A DNA stretch of 64,000 nucleotides from Phyllobacterium sp. T1293 (GTDB lineage: Bacteria; Pseudomonadota; Alphaproteobacteria; Rhizobiales; Rhizobiaceae). The position numbers and the translations under genes were made by a program. This document shows, piece by piece, positions 8,443-16,358 of the stretch. The notes beneath the pieces are model-generated. The model worked only from the letters and a program-made list of their open reading frames with translations, had not been told where the DNA came from and did no database searches. How positions within the stretch are numbered: the first letter of the stretch is position 1; the number at the start of each line of letters is the position of its first letter. Location: assembly GCF_020731415.2 (NCBI RefSeq), contig NZ_CP088273.1:67001-131000 (forward strand), given 5' to 3'.

Positions 8443-9192
8443 ATGAAAAAATTTCTCATTCTGGGCTTTATGGTTCTGGCGGCGATGGCAGGTGTCAATG
8501 GCGCCACGGCTGCCGAAAAAGTAACGGTTTTTGCGGCGGCAAGCATGAAGGAAGTAATCGACACTGCTGCCGCCAAGTTTGAAGCCAAAACGGGCACGAA
8601 AGTGACTTCTTCCTTCGCTGCATCATCAGCGCTTGCCAAGCAGATCGAGCAGGGCGCGCCCGCCAATCTCTTCATCTCGGCTGATCTTGACTGGATGGAT
8701 TATCTCGAACAGCGCAACCTGATCGATAAGCCATCGCGCAAGGTTATTGCGGGCAATGCGCTCGTCATTCTGACCAAGAAGGACAAGGGCGATGCGGCTG
8801 AAATCCTGAAAGCCGGGCGTTTTGCCATGGGCGATCCGACCAACGTTCCTGCTGGCAAATATGGCAAGGCAGCGCTGGAAACGCTGAAAATCTGGGATGA
8901 AGTCAGCAAGAACGCTGTGTTCACCGAGAATGTACGCGCTGCGCTGGAATTTGTCAGCCGTGGTGAAGCCAATGCATCCATTGTCTATGCGTCGGATCAT
9001 ACCGCTGCACCGGATCTGGTTGAAGCCTATCGCTTTGCCGATTCAACCCACAAGCCAATCCTTTACCCGGCTGCACTGGTTGGTAAGGAACCATCGGCTG
9101 AAGGCAAGGCCTTCCTTGATTTTCTCGCCAGTGATGAAGGCCAGGAAATCATCAAGTCGAAGGGTTTTGTCGGTGCAGGCAAGGCGGGCTGA
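8443..9192 (+). CDS. modA: Molybdate ABC transporter substrate-binding protein
   Basis: Periplasmic molybdate/tungstate-binding protein. The 249-residue precursor begins with a typical Sec signal peptide (MKKF then a hydrophobic core ending ATAA). The mature part starts with KVTVFAAASMKEV, the family signature, followed by FAASSALAKQIEQGAPANLFISADLDWMDYL. ATG 8443 is chosen: AGGGGTGG is well placed and the signal peptide starts there. An in-frame GTG 9 bases upstream is less likely. First gene of modABC. I saw no ModE-type site that I would defend in the 270 bases upstream. Confidence 0.95.
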   Translation: MKKFLILGFMVLAAMAGVNGATAAEKVTVFAAASMKEVIDTAAAKFEAKTGTKVTSSFAASSALAKQIEQGAPANLFISADLDWMDYLEQRNLIDKPSRKVIAGNALVILTKKDKGDAAEILKAGRFAMGDPTNVPAGKYGKAALETLKIWDEVSKNAVFTENVRAALEFVSRGEANASIVYASDHTAAPDLVEAYRFADSTHKPILYPAALVGKEPSAEGKAFLDFLASDEGQEIIKSKGFVGAGKAG

Positions 9193-9194
9193 TA

Positions 9195-9878
9195 GTGCTG
9201 GGTGAGGCAGAATGGGCCATTGTTCTTCTGTCGCTGAGGGTCGCGCTGGTCGCGATCCTCGTCGCCCTGCCATTTGCTTTCATCATTGCGTGGATTCTGG
9301 CGCGTTATTCCTTCTGGGGTAAAAGCCTCTTGCAGGCTGTCATCACCATGCCGCTGGTTATCCCGCCTGTGGTGACGGGTTATCTGCTTTTGGTGTGGTT
9401 TGGCGCACGCGGCACGATCGGCGGTTTTCTCAATGATATTTTCGGGCTGACCTTTGCCTTTCGCTGGACCGGCGCGGCGCTGGCTGCCGGTGTCATGGCC
9501 TTTCCGCTGCTCGTGCGACCGATGCGTCTTTCCATTGAGAGCCTTGATCGTGGTCTTGAAGAGGCGGCGCGTTCGCTCGGGGCAGGGCGTATTGTCGTCT
9601 TCTTCACGGTGACGCTGCCTCTGCTATTGCCGGGCATTCTGGCCGGTGCCGTGCTTGGCTTTGCCAAAGCGCTGGGTGAATTTGGCGCGACGATCACCTT
9701 CGTGTCGAATATTCCCGGTGAAACGCAGACCATGTCGCTTGCGATCTACTCCCTGCTGCAAAGCCCGAATGGTGATATAGCGGCCCTGCGGCTGATCCTC
9801 GTATCGGTGGTGATTTCCGTCGTTGCGGTTGTCGCTTCAGAATGGTTGCAGCGGCGCCTGAGCGGAGGGCGGTCATGA
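9195..9878 (+). CDS. modB: Molybdate ABC transporter permease
   Basis: Inner-membrane permease of 227 residues with five predicted hydrophobic segments. The cytoplasmic EAA loop that docks the ATPase is seen as EEAARSLGAGRIVVFFTVTLPLLLPGILAG (about 118-147). It begins with GTG two bases after the modA stop. It is translationally coupled downstream: its TGA overlaps the ATG of modC. Confidence 0.95.
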   Translation: MLGEAEWAIVLLSLRVALVAILVALPFAFIIAWILARYSFWGKSLLQAVITMPLVIPPVVTGYLLLVWFGARGTIGGFLNDIFGLTFAFRWTGAALAAGVMAFPLLVRPMRLSIESLDRGLEEAARSLGAGRIVVFFTVTLPLLLPGILAGAVLGFAKALGEFGATITFVSNIPGETQTMSLAIYSLLQSPNGDIAALRLILVSVVISVVAVVASEWLQRRLSGGRS

Positions 9879-10951
9879 GCGATACGCTGTTCGTTTCAGT
9901 CAGTGGGCAGGTTGGATCATTCCCTGTTGCTGCCGAGTTTACCGCAGGCGGTGGTGTCACCGCGCTGTTTGGCGAGTCAGGCGCGGGCAAGACAACGCTT
10001 CTGAAAATGATTGCCGGGGTAACGCGCCCGGCCAAGGGCTGCATCGCCATCCGGGATCATGTGCTCTTCGACAGCGCCAGCGGAATCAACCTGCCGCCGG
10101 AACAGCGGCGTATCGGTTATGTCTTTCAGGATGCGCGGCTGTTTCCGCATCTTTCTGTCAAGACGAACCTCACCTATGCGCGCTGGGCTGGACGGCGCAG
10201 CGAGGGGCTGCCCTATGACAGGGTGGTGGCGCTGCTTGGGCTGGAGCATTTGCAGCAGCGCTCGCCGACAACGCTTTCAGGCGGCGAACGTCAGCGTGTT
10301 GCCATCGGGCGGGCACTGCTCTCCAATCCGTCACTGTTGCTCATGGATGAACCACTCTCGTCGCTTGATCATAACAGGCGGCAGGAAATCCTGCCCTTCC
10401 TTGAAACCCTGCGCGATGAAACAGGTCTACCGATCCTCTATGTCAGCCATGAGATTGACGAGGTGGCGCGGCTGGCCGACGAGATCGTGCTTTTGCAGGC
10501 TGGTCGCGTGACCGCAAGCGGGCCTGCGGAAGCCATCTTCTCGCAGCTTGGCAGCCATGATGATGCGGGAGCGCTTGTTTCGGGCACTGTCATGGCAAGC
10601 GATGATGCCTTCGGATTGACGTCGATTGATATTGGCGGTCATCCGTTTCAGATCGCAAAACTCGGCTTTGCCGCCGCGACAAAACTGCGGCTGCGCATAA
10701 GGGCGCGGGATGTTTCCATTGCCCGCGCACTGCCGGATGCGATCAGCGTGCGCAACATCCTGCCCGCGCGCATTGTTTCCATCACTACCAATGACGGCCC
10801 GGATTGTGATCTCGCGCTCGACATTGGCGGCCAGATGATCAGCGCACGCCTAACGCGCAAATCCGCCAGCGAGCTTGCTCTCAAGCAGGGCGACACTGTT
10901 TTCGCCCTGGTGAAAGCCGCATCCGTCGATCGCGGTGTGCTGCGCGGTTAA
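9875..10951 (+). CDS. modC: Molybdate ABC transporter ATP-binding protein
   Basis: The 358-residue ATPase drives molybdate uptake. Walker A is FGESGAGKTT (about 27-36), the signature is LSGGERQRVAIGRAL, and Walker B is LLLMDEPLSSLD. A C-terminal TOBE/molybdate-binding domain (about 285-355) matches ModC rather than a generic ABC ATPase. The ATG overlaps the modB stop as ATGA, which fixes the start 33 bases inside the longest reading frame. It ends 3 bases before the stop of the convergent aminotransferase gene, leaving no room for a terminator. Confidence 0.94.
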   Translation: MSDTLFVSVSGQVGSFPVAAEFTAGGGVTALFGESGAGKTTLLKMIAGVTRPAKGCIAIRDHVLFDSASGINLPPEQRRIGYVFQDARLFPHLSVKTNLTYARWAGRRSEGLPYDRVVALLGLEHLQQRSPTTLSGGERQRVAIGRALLSNPSLLLMDEPLSSLDHNRRQEILPFLETLRDETGLPILYVSHEIDEVARLADEIVLLQAGRVTASGPAEAIFSQLGSHDDAGALVSGTVMASDDAFGLTSIDIGGHPFQIAKLGFAAATKLRLRIRARDVSIARALPDAISVRNILPARIVSITTNDGPDCDLALDIGGQMISARLTRKSASELALKQGDTVFALVKAASVDRGVLRG

Positions 10952-10953
10952 AA

Positions 10954-12123
10954 TTACTTCGCGAGGAACCGTTCGATACGCTCAATGGCGCGCAGGATGT
11001 TTTCCTCGGAATTGGCATAGGAAAGCCGGATATAGCCCTCGCCAAGAATGCCGAAATCCGGCCCGCCGATCAGCGCCACACCCGCTTCATCAAGCAATGC
11101 GGCTGCCAACTGCTTGGCGGGCCAGCCGGTGTCCTTGATGTTGGGGAAGGCATAGAATGCGCCCTTCGGTGTGGTGCAACTGATGCCCGGCAGGCTGTTC
11201 AAACCATCAACAACAATCCTGCGGCGGCTGTCGAAAGCGCGGCACATTTTTTCCACATCATCCTGTGGGCCATCAATGGCGGCAATACCGGCATATTGGC
11301 TGGGTGCATTGACACAGGACCAGCAATTGACCGCAAGCTTGCGCACCTTGTCATAAAGACTATCCGGCCAGATCGACCAGCCCATGCGCCAGCCGGTCAT
11401 CGCCCATGTTTTCGACCAGCCATTGAGAACAATCAGCCGGTCGCGAATGGAAGGGAAGGTCAGCAGCGAGCAATGTTCCTCGCCGTCATAGGTCATGACG
11501 TCATAAATCTCGTCGGACATGATGGCGACATGCTGGTGCGCTTCGAGGCCTTTCACCAGCTTTTCAATCTCGGATTTCGGTGTAACGCCGCCGGTCGGAT
11601 TAGCCGGAGAATTCAGGATCAGCAATCGTGTTTTGGGCGTAATGAGCGCCAGCGTTTCTTCGGCGGAGAAGGCAAAAGCGTTCTCTTCGCGGATAGGCAC
11701 AGGAACGGGCGTTGCGCCAGTGAATTCAATCATCGAGCGGTAGATCGGAAAGCCGGGGTCGGGGTAGAGGATTTCTGCGCCGGGTTCGCCAAAAATCATG
11801 ATGGCGGCAAACATCGTGACCTTACCGCCGGGAACGATGATGACATTATCAGGGGAGACTTCGACGCCCGTTGTGGTCAGCGTGCGCCGGGCCACAGCCT
11901 CACGCGCAGCGAGCAGTCCGGTTGCGGGCGTATAGCCATGGTGGCCGTCTTTTAGCGCCTTGATGGCCGCGTCGACGATATGATCGGGTGTTCTGAAATC
12001 CGGTTGGCCGATCCCAAGATTGATAATGTCTTTGCCTTGGGAGGCGAGAGCCGTTGCACGGGCGAGAACAGCAAAGGCATTTTCTTCACCGATACGGTCG
12101 AAACCGGAGATGGTACGCAGCAT
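10954..12123 (-). CDS. Pyridoxal-phosphate aminotransferase, class I/II (aspartate aminotransferase-like)
   Basis: A 389-residue fold-type I aminotransferase. Visible landmarks are NLGIGQPDF near the N-terminus, NSPANPTGG (about 170), SDEIYDVMTYDG (about 203) and the PLP lysine in NGWSKTWAMTGWRMGW (about 236), plus a C-terminal IRLSYA with the substrate carboxylate-binding arginine. These are standard for aspartate/aromatic-type enzymes of subgroup I-gamma; the amino donor cannot be read from sequence. Convergent with modC. No operon partner is seen. Confidence 0.88.
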   Translation of the reverse strand: MLRTISGFDRIGEENAFAVLARATALASQGKDIINLGIGQPDFRTPDHIVDAAIKALKDGHHGYTPATGLLAAREAVARRTLTTTGVEVSPDNVIIVPGGKVTMFAAIMIFGEPGAEILYPDPGFPIYRSMIEFTGATPVPVPIREENAFAFSAEETLALITPKTRLLILNSPANPTGGVTPKSEIEKLVKGLEAHQHVAIMSDEIYDVMTYDGEEHCSLLTFPSIRDRLIVLNGWSKTWAMTGWRMGWSIWPDSLYDKVRKLAVNCWSCVNAPSQYAGIAAIDGPQDDVEKMCRAFDSRRRIVVDGLNSLPGISCTTPKGAFYAFPNIKDTGWPAKQLAAALLDEAGVALIGGPDFGILGEGYIRLSYANSEENILRAIERIERFLAK

Positions 12124-12213
12124 TATCTTGTCCTACATACAATTTATGACTTCAGCTTTGTGCTGCTCTGACTGTATGGAGTCAAATACTCATATGCAAA
12201 ACAGGCTGCTATC

Positions 12214-12888
12214 ATGACCGATCTCAAAGACTGGACGCCGCGCCCATCTCCCGCCCGTGAACCCATTGAGGGGCACTATGTCACCCTTGAGCCGCTGGAT
12301 GTGGCCAGACATGGTGATGGGCTTTATGAGGCGTCGAGTGTTGAGGATGCCGCAGACCGGTTTCGCTACCTTTTTGAAACCGCAGCGGGGGACCGTGCGG
12401 CTTTCGATACCTGGCTGGAAAAAGTATCGGCCAGCAAGGACCCGCTGTTTTTTGCTGTTATCGACAAGAAATCAGGCAAGGTTGCGGGCCGCCAGACATT
12501 GATGCGGATCGATCCGACATTCGGCGTGATCGAAATCGGCAATATTTATTGGGGACCGCTGATCTCGCGCAAACCGGCAGCCACCGAGGCACAATATCTT
12601 TTTGCGTCCTATATATTCGATACGCTGGGATATCGCCGCTACGAGTGGAAATGCAACAATGCCAACGAGCCATCCAAGCGGGCGGCGGAGCGTTTCGGCT
12701 TTACGTTCGAAGGTATTTTCCGCCAGCATATGGTGCAGAAGGGCCAGAACCGCGATACCGCATGGTTCTCAATCATCGATAGCGAATGGCCAGCGCTGAA
12801 AGCCGCCTATCAGGCATGGCTGTCGCCTGATAATTTCGATGCGGATGGGCAGCAGATCAAACGGCTTGAGGATTTCCGAGCAAGGTAG
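12214..12888 (+). CDS. GNAT-family N-acetyltransferase, RimJ/RimL-like
   Basis: A 224-residue acetyl-CoA-dependent acyltransferase. It opens with the family pattern of a short leader then IEGHYVTLEPLD, has IGNIYWGP near 108 and the acetyl-CoA region YRRYEWKCNNANEPSKRAAERFGF (about 140-163). This places it with RimJ/RimL-type proteins that often modify protein N-termini or small amines. Target unknown. It sits alone between the aminotransferase (divergent) and a small membrane-protein gene. Confidence 0.85.
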   Translation: MTDLKDWTPRPSPAREPIEGHYVTLEPLDVARHGDGLYEASSVEDAADRFRYLFETAAGDRAAFDTWLEKVSASKDPLFFAVIDKKSGKVAGRQTLMRIDPTFGVIEIGNIYWGPLISRKPAATEAQYLFASYIFDTLGYRRYEWKCNNANEPSKRAAERFGFTFEGIFRQHMVQKGQNRDTAWFSIIDSEWPALKAAYQAWLSPDNFDADGQQIKRLEDFRAR

Positions 12889-12944
12889 TGCTTGCGTTCG
12901 GATGCAACGGAGCTACAAAGGCTGCGAATGCTGCACCTGAAGAG

Positions 12945-13020
12945 CCTTTCTTGTTTAGCCAGAACTGGCTTGTTTAGACAGAACTGGTTCTCTTGAAACA
13001 AGAAAGGTCTCGAAAAGACC
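12945..13020 (+). promoter_or_regulatory. Structured leader upstream of the small membrane-protein gene
   Basis: Two hairpins can form in series. The first pairs CCTTTCTTGTTT (12945-12956) with AAACAAGAAAGG (12996-13007) and encloses two smaller palindromes, AGCCAGAACTGGCT and AGAACTGGTTCT. The second, GGTCT-CGAAA-AGACC (13006-13020), ends at the base before the ATG and would sit between the AAGAAAGG ribosome binding site and the start. A role in translation control is inferred from position only. Confidence 0.45.
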
Positions 13021-13233
13021 ATGCCCGTGAGTGATCCCAAAACCCGCAATGCTGCCATCGCCGCAGCCTGTATCATGCTTGGTTTCGGTTTTGCCGCATT
13101 CTACATGCCCACAATGATGCTGGCGCTGGGCGCCCATTCACCCGCGCTTGCCGGTGTTTTCGGTGCGCTGTTTGTGTTCGGTTTCTTCATTGTGTTCTGG
13201 CTGCGAGCGAGAAGGCAACGGCATAAGGATTAG
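13021..13233 (+). CDS. Small two-helix membrane protein of unknown function
   Basis: A 70-residue protein with two hydrophobic segments, about 11-36 (AAIAAACIMLGFGFAAFYMP and onward) and 42-61, and a basic C-terminus RARRQRHKD. I do not recognise a named family. AAGAAAGG upstream can serve as ribosome binding site, though a small hairpin lies between it and the ATG. The codon use and clean hydropathy suggest a real gene. Confidence 0.6.
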   Translation: MPVSDPKTRNAAIAAACIMLGFGFAAFYMPTMMLALGAHSPALAGVFGALFVFGFFIVFWLRARRQRHKD

Positions 13234-13567
13234 TTGGTTGGTGAGTAGTGAGTAGTGAGTAGTCAGTAGTGAGTAGTGAGTAGTGGTTCGTGGTTCGACA
13301 AGCTCACCATGAGGGACTTGGGTGATGCAACGATAATCGCCAATGTTGCAGAATATAACACCCCTTCAACCTATCTCTCCTCATCATCCTCGGGTTAAAC
13401 CCGAGGACTGAGGATGACGGAAATGGTGGGTTGTCGACAGTCACGTTCTGCAACATTGGCGATTATCGTTGCATCCACCCAAGTCCCTCATGGTGAGCTT
13501 GTCGAACCACGAACCACGAACCACGAACCACGAACAACTCCCTCACTACTCACTACCAACCACTCAC
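13231..13567. repeat. Large nested inverted repeat, copy 2, with heptamer tandem repeats
   Basis: Fills the gap between the small membrane-protein gene and the exporter gene. Outer arms from CGTGGTTCGACAAGCTCACC at 13289-13319 return at 13481-13511. A 28-base inner pair (TGCAACGATAATCGCCAATG and onward) lies at 13326-13353 and 13446-13473. A degenerate CCTCGGGTTAAACCCGAGG core is at the centre. Outside the outer arms are tandem GTGAGTA units on the left (about 13241-13285), CACGAAC-type units on the right (about 13508-13535) and complementary CACTACTCACTACCAA words. The exporter stop codon lies 8 bases beyond. Confidence 0.9.
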
Positions 13568-13574
13568 ACTCTCT

Positions 13575-14729
13575 CTAAAACCTCAGTGCTGCCGTCAGCA
13601 GCAACACACCGACCAGCACGATAAACAGCGCACCACCAACTTCGATGGTGTTTTGCACGCGGGTTGAGAGCGCTCCCCCGCCGGAAATTTTCAAAGCCAC
13701 ATTCTTGGCGGTTACTGCCAGTGTTGCCAGCGTGGCAACTGTAATGAAGGTGCCGAATGCCATGGCGAAAACCGAAAGCACGCCGCCAAGCATCAACCCG
13801 TTGAGCAACGAGAATGTCAGGACGATCAGTGCGCCGGAGCAGGGGCGCAGGCCAACGGCGACAATGGCTGCCCAAGCGGTTTTCCAGTTGAACTCACCCG
13901 CCAGCATGGCCGGATCAGGCGCATGGGAATGGCCGCAGGTGGCGCAGACTTCGCCCGCAGCATGGTTGTGATCGTGATCATGTTTATGATCGTGATGATG
14001 ATGTGCGTGATTGGCGTGGCTGTGAACATGGGCGACCGGTGCGTGCGCCGCGTGGCTATGCCCGTGATCGTGGTCGTGGTGATCATGCCCGCAACCGCAA
14101 TCATCGTCATGGCTGTGATGATGGTCATGGTGCTGATCGGTCAGGACAGAGCCATGATCGTGTTTCTCAGGCATCAGATGCGCGACGCGCGGGCCAAACA
14201 TCAGCGGCAGCTTGCGCCAGAGCAGCGACAGGCCGAAGGCAATAATCAGCACAAAACTGGCAATTTCCATGTAACGGGCCGCATCGTTCATTGACACGGT
14301 GGTGCCGCGCAGAACGAGCCAGGCCAGACCAACGATGAACAGTGCGGTAAGCGCCTGAAGCATGGACGAGGCGAAGGACAGGAGAATACCGCGTTTCAGT
14401 GTGGTTTCATTGGCAAGCATATAGGACGAGATGACCGCCTTGCCGTGGCCGGGACCAACCGCATGCAGGATGCCATAAAGGAAAGAGAGGCCAACGAGGA
14501 CGGAAGCCTGCCAAGGGTCTTCGCGCATGGCTTTCAGCGCATGGGTCATGGCCAGATAGAAATTGCGCTGCTGCAGGTTGATCCAGAGGATGATTTCAGC
14601 AAACGGTCCGGTTGGCTGCATCGCAACTTCATTGGAGCCGATACCCAGCGAGGAGGTCTGCGCCAGTGCGTGTCCGCCAAACAGAGCCGCAAGAACCAGC
14701 GCACAAACAAGGGTTGTTTTCCGCATCAT
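13575..14729 (-). CDS. Nickel/cobalt transporter, NicO/RcnA-like, with long His-rich loop
   Basis: A 384-residue inner-membrane protein with a signal-like first segment and about six further hydrophobic segments. The signature HAVGPGHGKAVISSYMLA (about 89-106) and GLRPCSGALIVLTF (about 296-309) are those of the NicO/RcnA/HoxN-like family, usually nickel or cobalt efflux or transport. Between them lies a loop of roughly 85 residues (about 188-275) packed with His and Asp (HDHDHGHSH-type runs), a likely metal sensor or buffer. It starts 1 base after the stop of the DUF1007 gene. The two are commonly paired, which suggests one metal-handling unit. The metal cannot be fixed from sequence; zinc or nickel are both possible. 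Confidence 0.85.
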   Translation of the reverse strand: MMRKTTLVCALVLAALFGGHALAQTSSLGIGSNEVAMQPTGPFAEIILWINLQQRNFYLAMTHALKAMREDPWQASVLVGLSFLYGILHAVGPGHGKAVISSYMLANETTLKRGILLSFASSMLQALTALFIVGLAWLVLRGTTVSMNDAARYMEIASFVLIIAFGLSLLWRKLPLMFGPRVAHLMPEKHDHGSVLTDQHHDHHHSHDDDCGCGHDHHDHDHGHSHAAHAPVAHVHSHANHAHHHHDHKHDHDHNHAAGEVCATCGHSHAPDPAMLAGEFNWKTAWAAIVAVGLRPCSGALIVLTFSLLNGLMLGGVLSVFAMAFGTFITVATLATLAVTAKNVALKISGGGALSTRVQNTIEVGGALFIVLVGVLLLTAALRF

Positions 14730-14730
14730 C

Positions 14731-15390
14731 TTATCCTTTTGCCGGGCAGTCTATTTCCAGCCGGGTGGCGAAGATTTTCGACATATTAGTCCCAGTCGGG
14801 TCATTAAAGAAGGAGTCGGTCAATGTTGCCTGATTGGCGGCAATTGCTTCATCCGGATTGGGCCGCACGACCTTTGACTTGCAGTTTGCGGGCATGCCGG
14901 TGACGTGGATATCCGTGTCATTCACGTAGTCTATGGCCGTGTAGAATGTCGGGTCGTAAACACCGAAACTCGTGACCTTGCCGAGTTTCAAGGGCTGCTT
15001 CGGTTTGCTCTCGAAGATAATCAGCAGCTGGTTGTTCTGGAAATCCGCAATCAGGTGCTCCGGCGCGGCCATGACAACCTTTTTGTTATCGAGCATCACC
15101 GACTGGAAATAGTCGAACTCCGAAATCGATGAATTGATGGTATTGGCCAGTTCGGCAAGTTCTTTCTGGTCCAGTTGCAGATCGCCATTCTTGTCGAATT
15201 CGACAAGGACTGTGCTGGAAAAGAGATCGTCAAAACGCCAGACATGGCCGAGTTTCTGCACGGTTCCATCAGGGTTGATTGTCACGTCGAGGCGCGCTTC
15301 GGCAAAGACGTGCGGATGCACATACGCCGGTGTGGCGACCATCATTCCCAAGCTGAGGGTTGCGACGAAAATCGCGAATCTTTGGTGCAT
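14731..15390 (-). CDS. DUF1007 family periplasmic protein, partner of the NicO-type transporter
   Basis: A 219-residue exported protein. The signal peptide (MHQRFAIFVATLSLGMMVATPAYV) is followed by HPHVFAEARLDVTINPDG, the DUF1007 hallmark with its conserved His-x-His at the mature N-terminus, which probably binds metal. The start at 15390 is chosen since the signal peptide begins there and GGCGGAAT lies upstream. The longer reading frame (59 more codons) runs through non-coding sequence. It is followed immediately by the transporter gene, as in many proteobacteria where DUF1007 proteins are thought to hand metal to the permease. Confidence 0.85.
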   Translation of the reverse strand: MHQRFAIFVATLSLGMMVATPAYVHPHVFAEARLDVTINPDGTVQKLGHVWRFDDLFSSTVLVEFDKNGDLQLDQKELAELANTINSSISEFDYFQSVMLDNKKVVMAAPEHLIADFQNNQLLIIFESKPKQPLKLGKVTSFGVYDPTFYTAIDYVNDTDIHVTGMPANCKSKVVRPNPDEAIAANQATLTDSFFNDPTGTNMSKIFATRLEIDCPAKG

Positions 15391-15457
15391 TATTCCGCCC
15401 GTATCATGTGCGCAAAGGACATTCCGAACGTGTCGAAATTGGGACGATATAACATAT

Positions 15458-16357
15458 TCATACCCTGCGGTTGTCCTTGAACCATTTTGCAAGATAGTCA
15501 ACCAGCACGCGCACTTTTGCCGGTAGATAGCGGCGATGCGGGTAAACAGCGTAGATACCGCCATCACGTGGCGAGAATTCTTCGAGAACGCTAATCAGCC
15601 TGCCGCTTTCAATATCCGGTTTGGCGATGAAATCCGGCATGGAAGCAAAGCCAAGACCGGCAAGTACGGCGCGGCGGGTGGAAAGCGGGCTGTTGATTTC
15701 CATGCGCCCGGAAACCTGCACTGAAATTGCCGGACCATTTTCATTGTAAAACTGCCAGCTATTGCGCGAGCGGTTGTTGGTGTCGATGATGCAGGGCAGG
15801 GATGCCAGCTGTTCGGGCCGTGTTGGCCGCCCGACCCGCTCGATCAGGTCAGGCGAGGCGCAGAGCACCGTGCCGAAGGGGGCAATGCGTTTGGCAATCA
15901 GCGATGAATCCTGCAAACGCGTAATGCGGATGGCAAGGTCAAAACCTTCTTCCACCAAGTCGACGAAGCGGTCATCGAGGCGCACATCAAGCACGATATC
16001 CGGCTGCTCAATGCAGAAATCGATCAGGCACTGGCCGATATCCGCATCGGCAAAGGAGCGGGAGGCGGAAACCTTGATGCGGCCTTTAACGTCGCTGCTG
16101 GATTCGCGCACCGTTTCCTGCAGGCTTTCCACCTCACGCAGGATTTCGCTGGCGCGCTGGTAATAGGTATGCCCGGCCTCGGTGAGCGAGAATTGCCGTG
16201 TCGTGCGGTTGAGCAGCAGCGCACCAAGTTCGTCTTCCAGCTCCCGGACATATTTGGAAAGCAGCGCCTTTGACCGGCCTATCTTGCGTGCGGCGGCGGA
16301 AAACCCTTCCGCTTCCACCACATCAATATAAGCGCGCATCCGGGTGAGTGTGTCCAT
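15458..16357 (-). CDS. LysR-family transcriptional regulator
   Basis: A 299-residue regulator. The winged helix-turn-helix is at residues about 1-60 (AEGFSAAARKIGRSKALLSKYVRELEDELG). The periplasmic-binding-like effector domain runs from about 90, with IKVSASRSFADADIG and GFDLAIRI, placing it in the CrgA/AaeR-like subgroup. The start at 16357 has AAGGAACT upstream; the longer frame adds 14 residues and is disfavoured. It begins 1 base after the stop of the amidase gene and is very likely in one transcript with it, so the amidase may be part of its own regulon. Confidence 0.9.
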   Translation of the reverse strand: MDTLTRMRAYIDVVEAEGFSAAARKIGRSKALLSKYVRELEDELGALLLNRTTRQFSLTEAGHTYYQRASEILREVESLQETVRESSSDVKGRIKVSASRSFADADIGQCLIDFCIEQPDIVLDVRLDDRFVDLVEEGFDLAIRITRLQDSSLIAKRIAPFGTVLCASPDLIERVGRPTRPEQLASLPCIIDTNNRSRNSWQFYNENGPAISVQVSGRMEINSPLSTRRAVLAGLGFASMPDFIAKPDIESGRLISVLEEFSPRDGGIYAVYPHRRYLPAKVRVLVDYLAKWFKDNRRV

Positions 16358-16358
16358 A

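Noticed and set aside
13241..13285. Heptamer tandem repeats considered as a CRISPR array
   Set aside because: Units are 7 bases with no spacers and no cas genes lie nearby.
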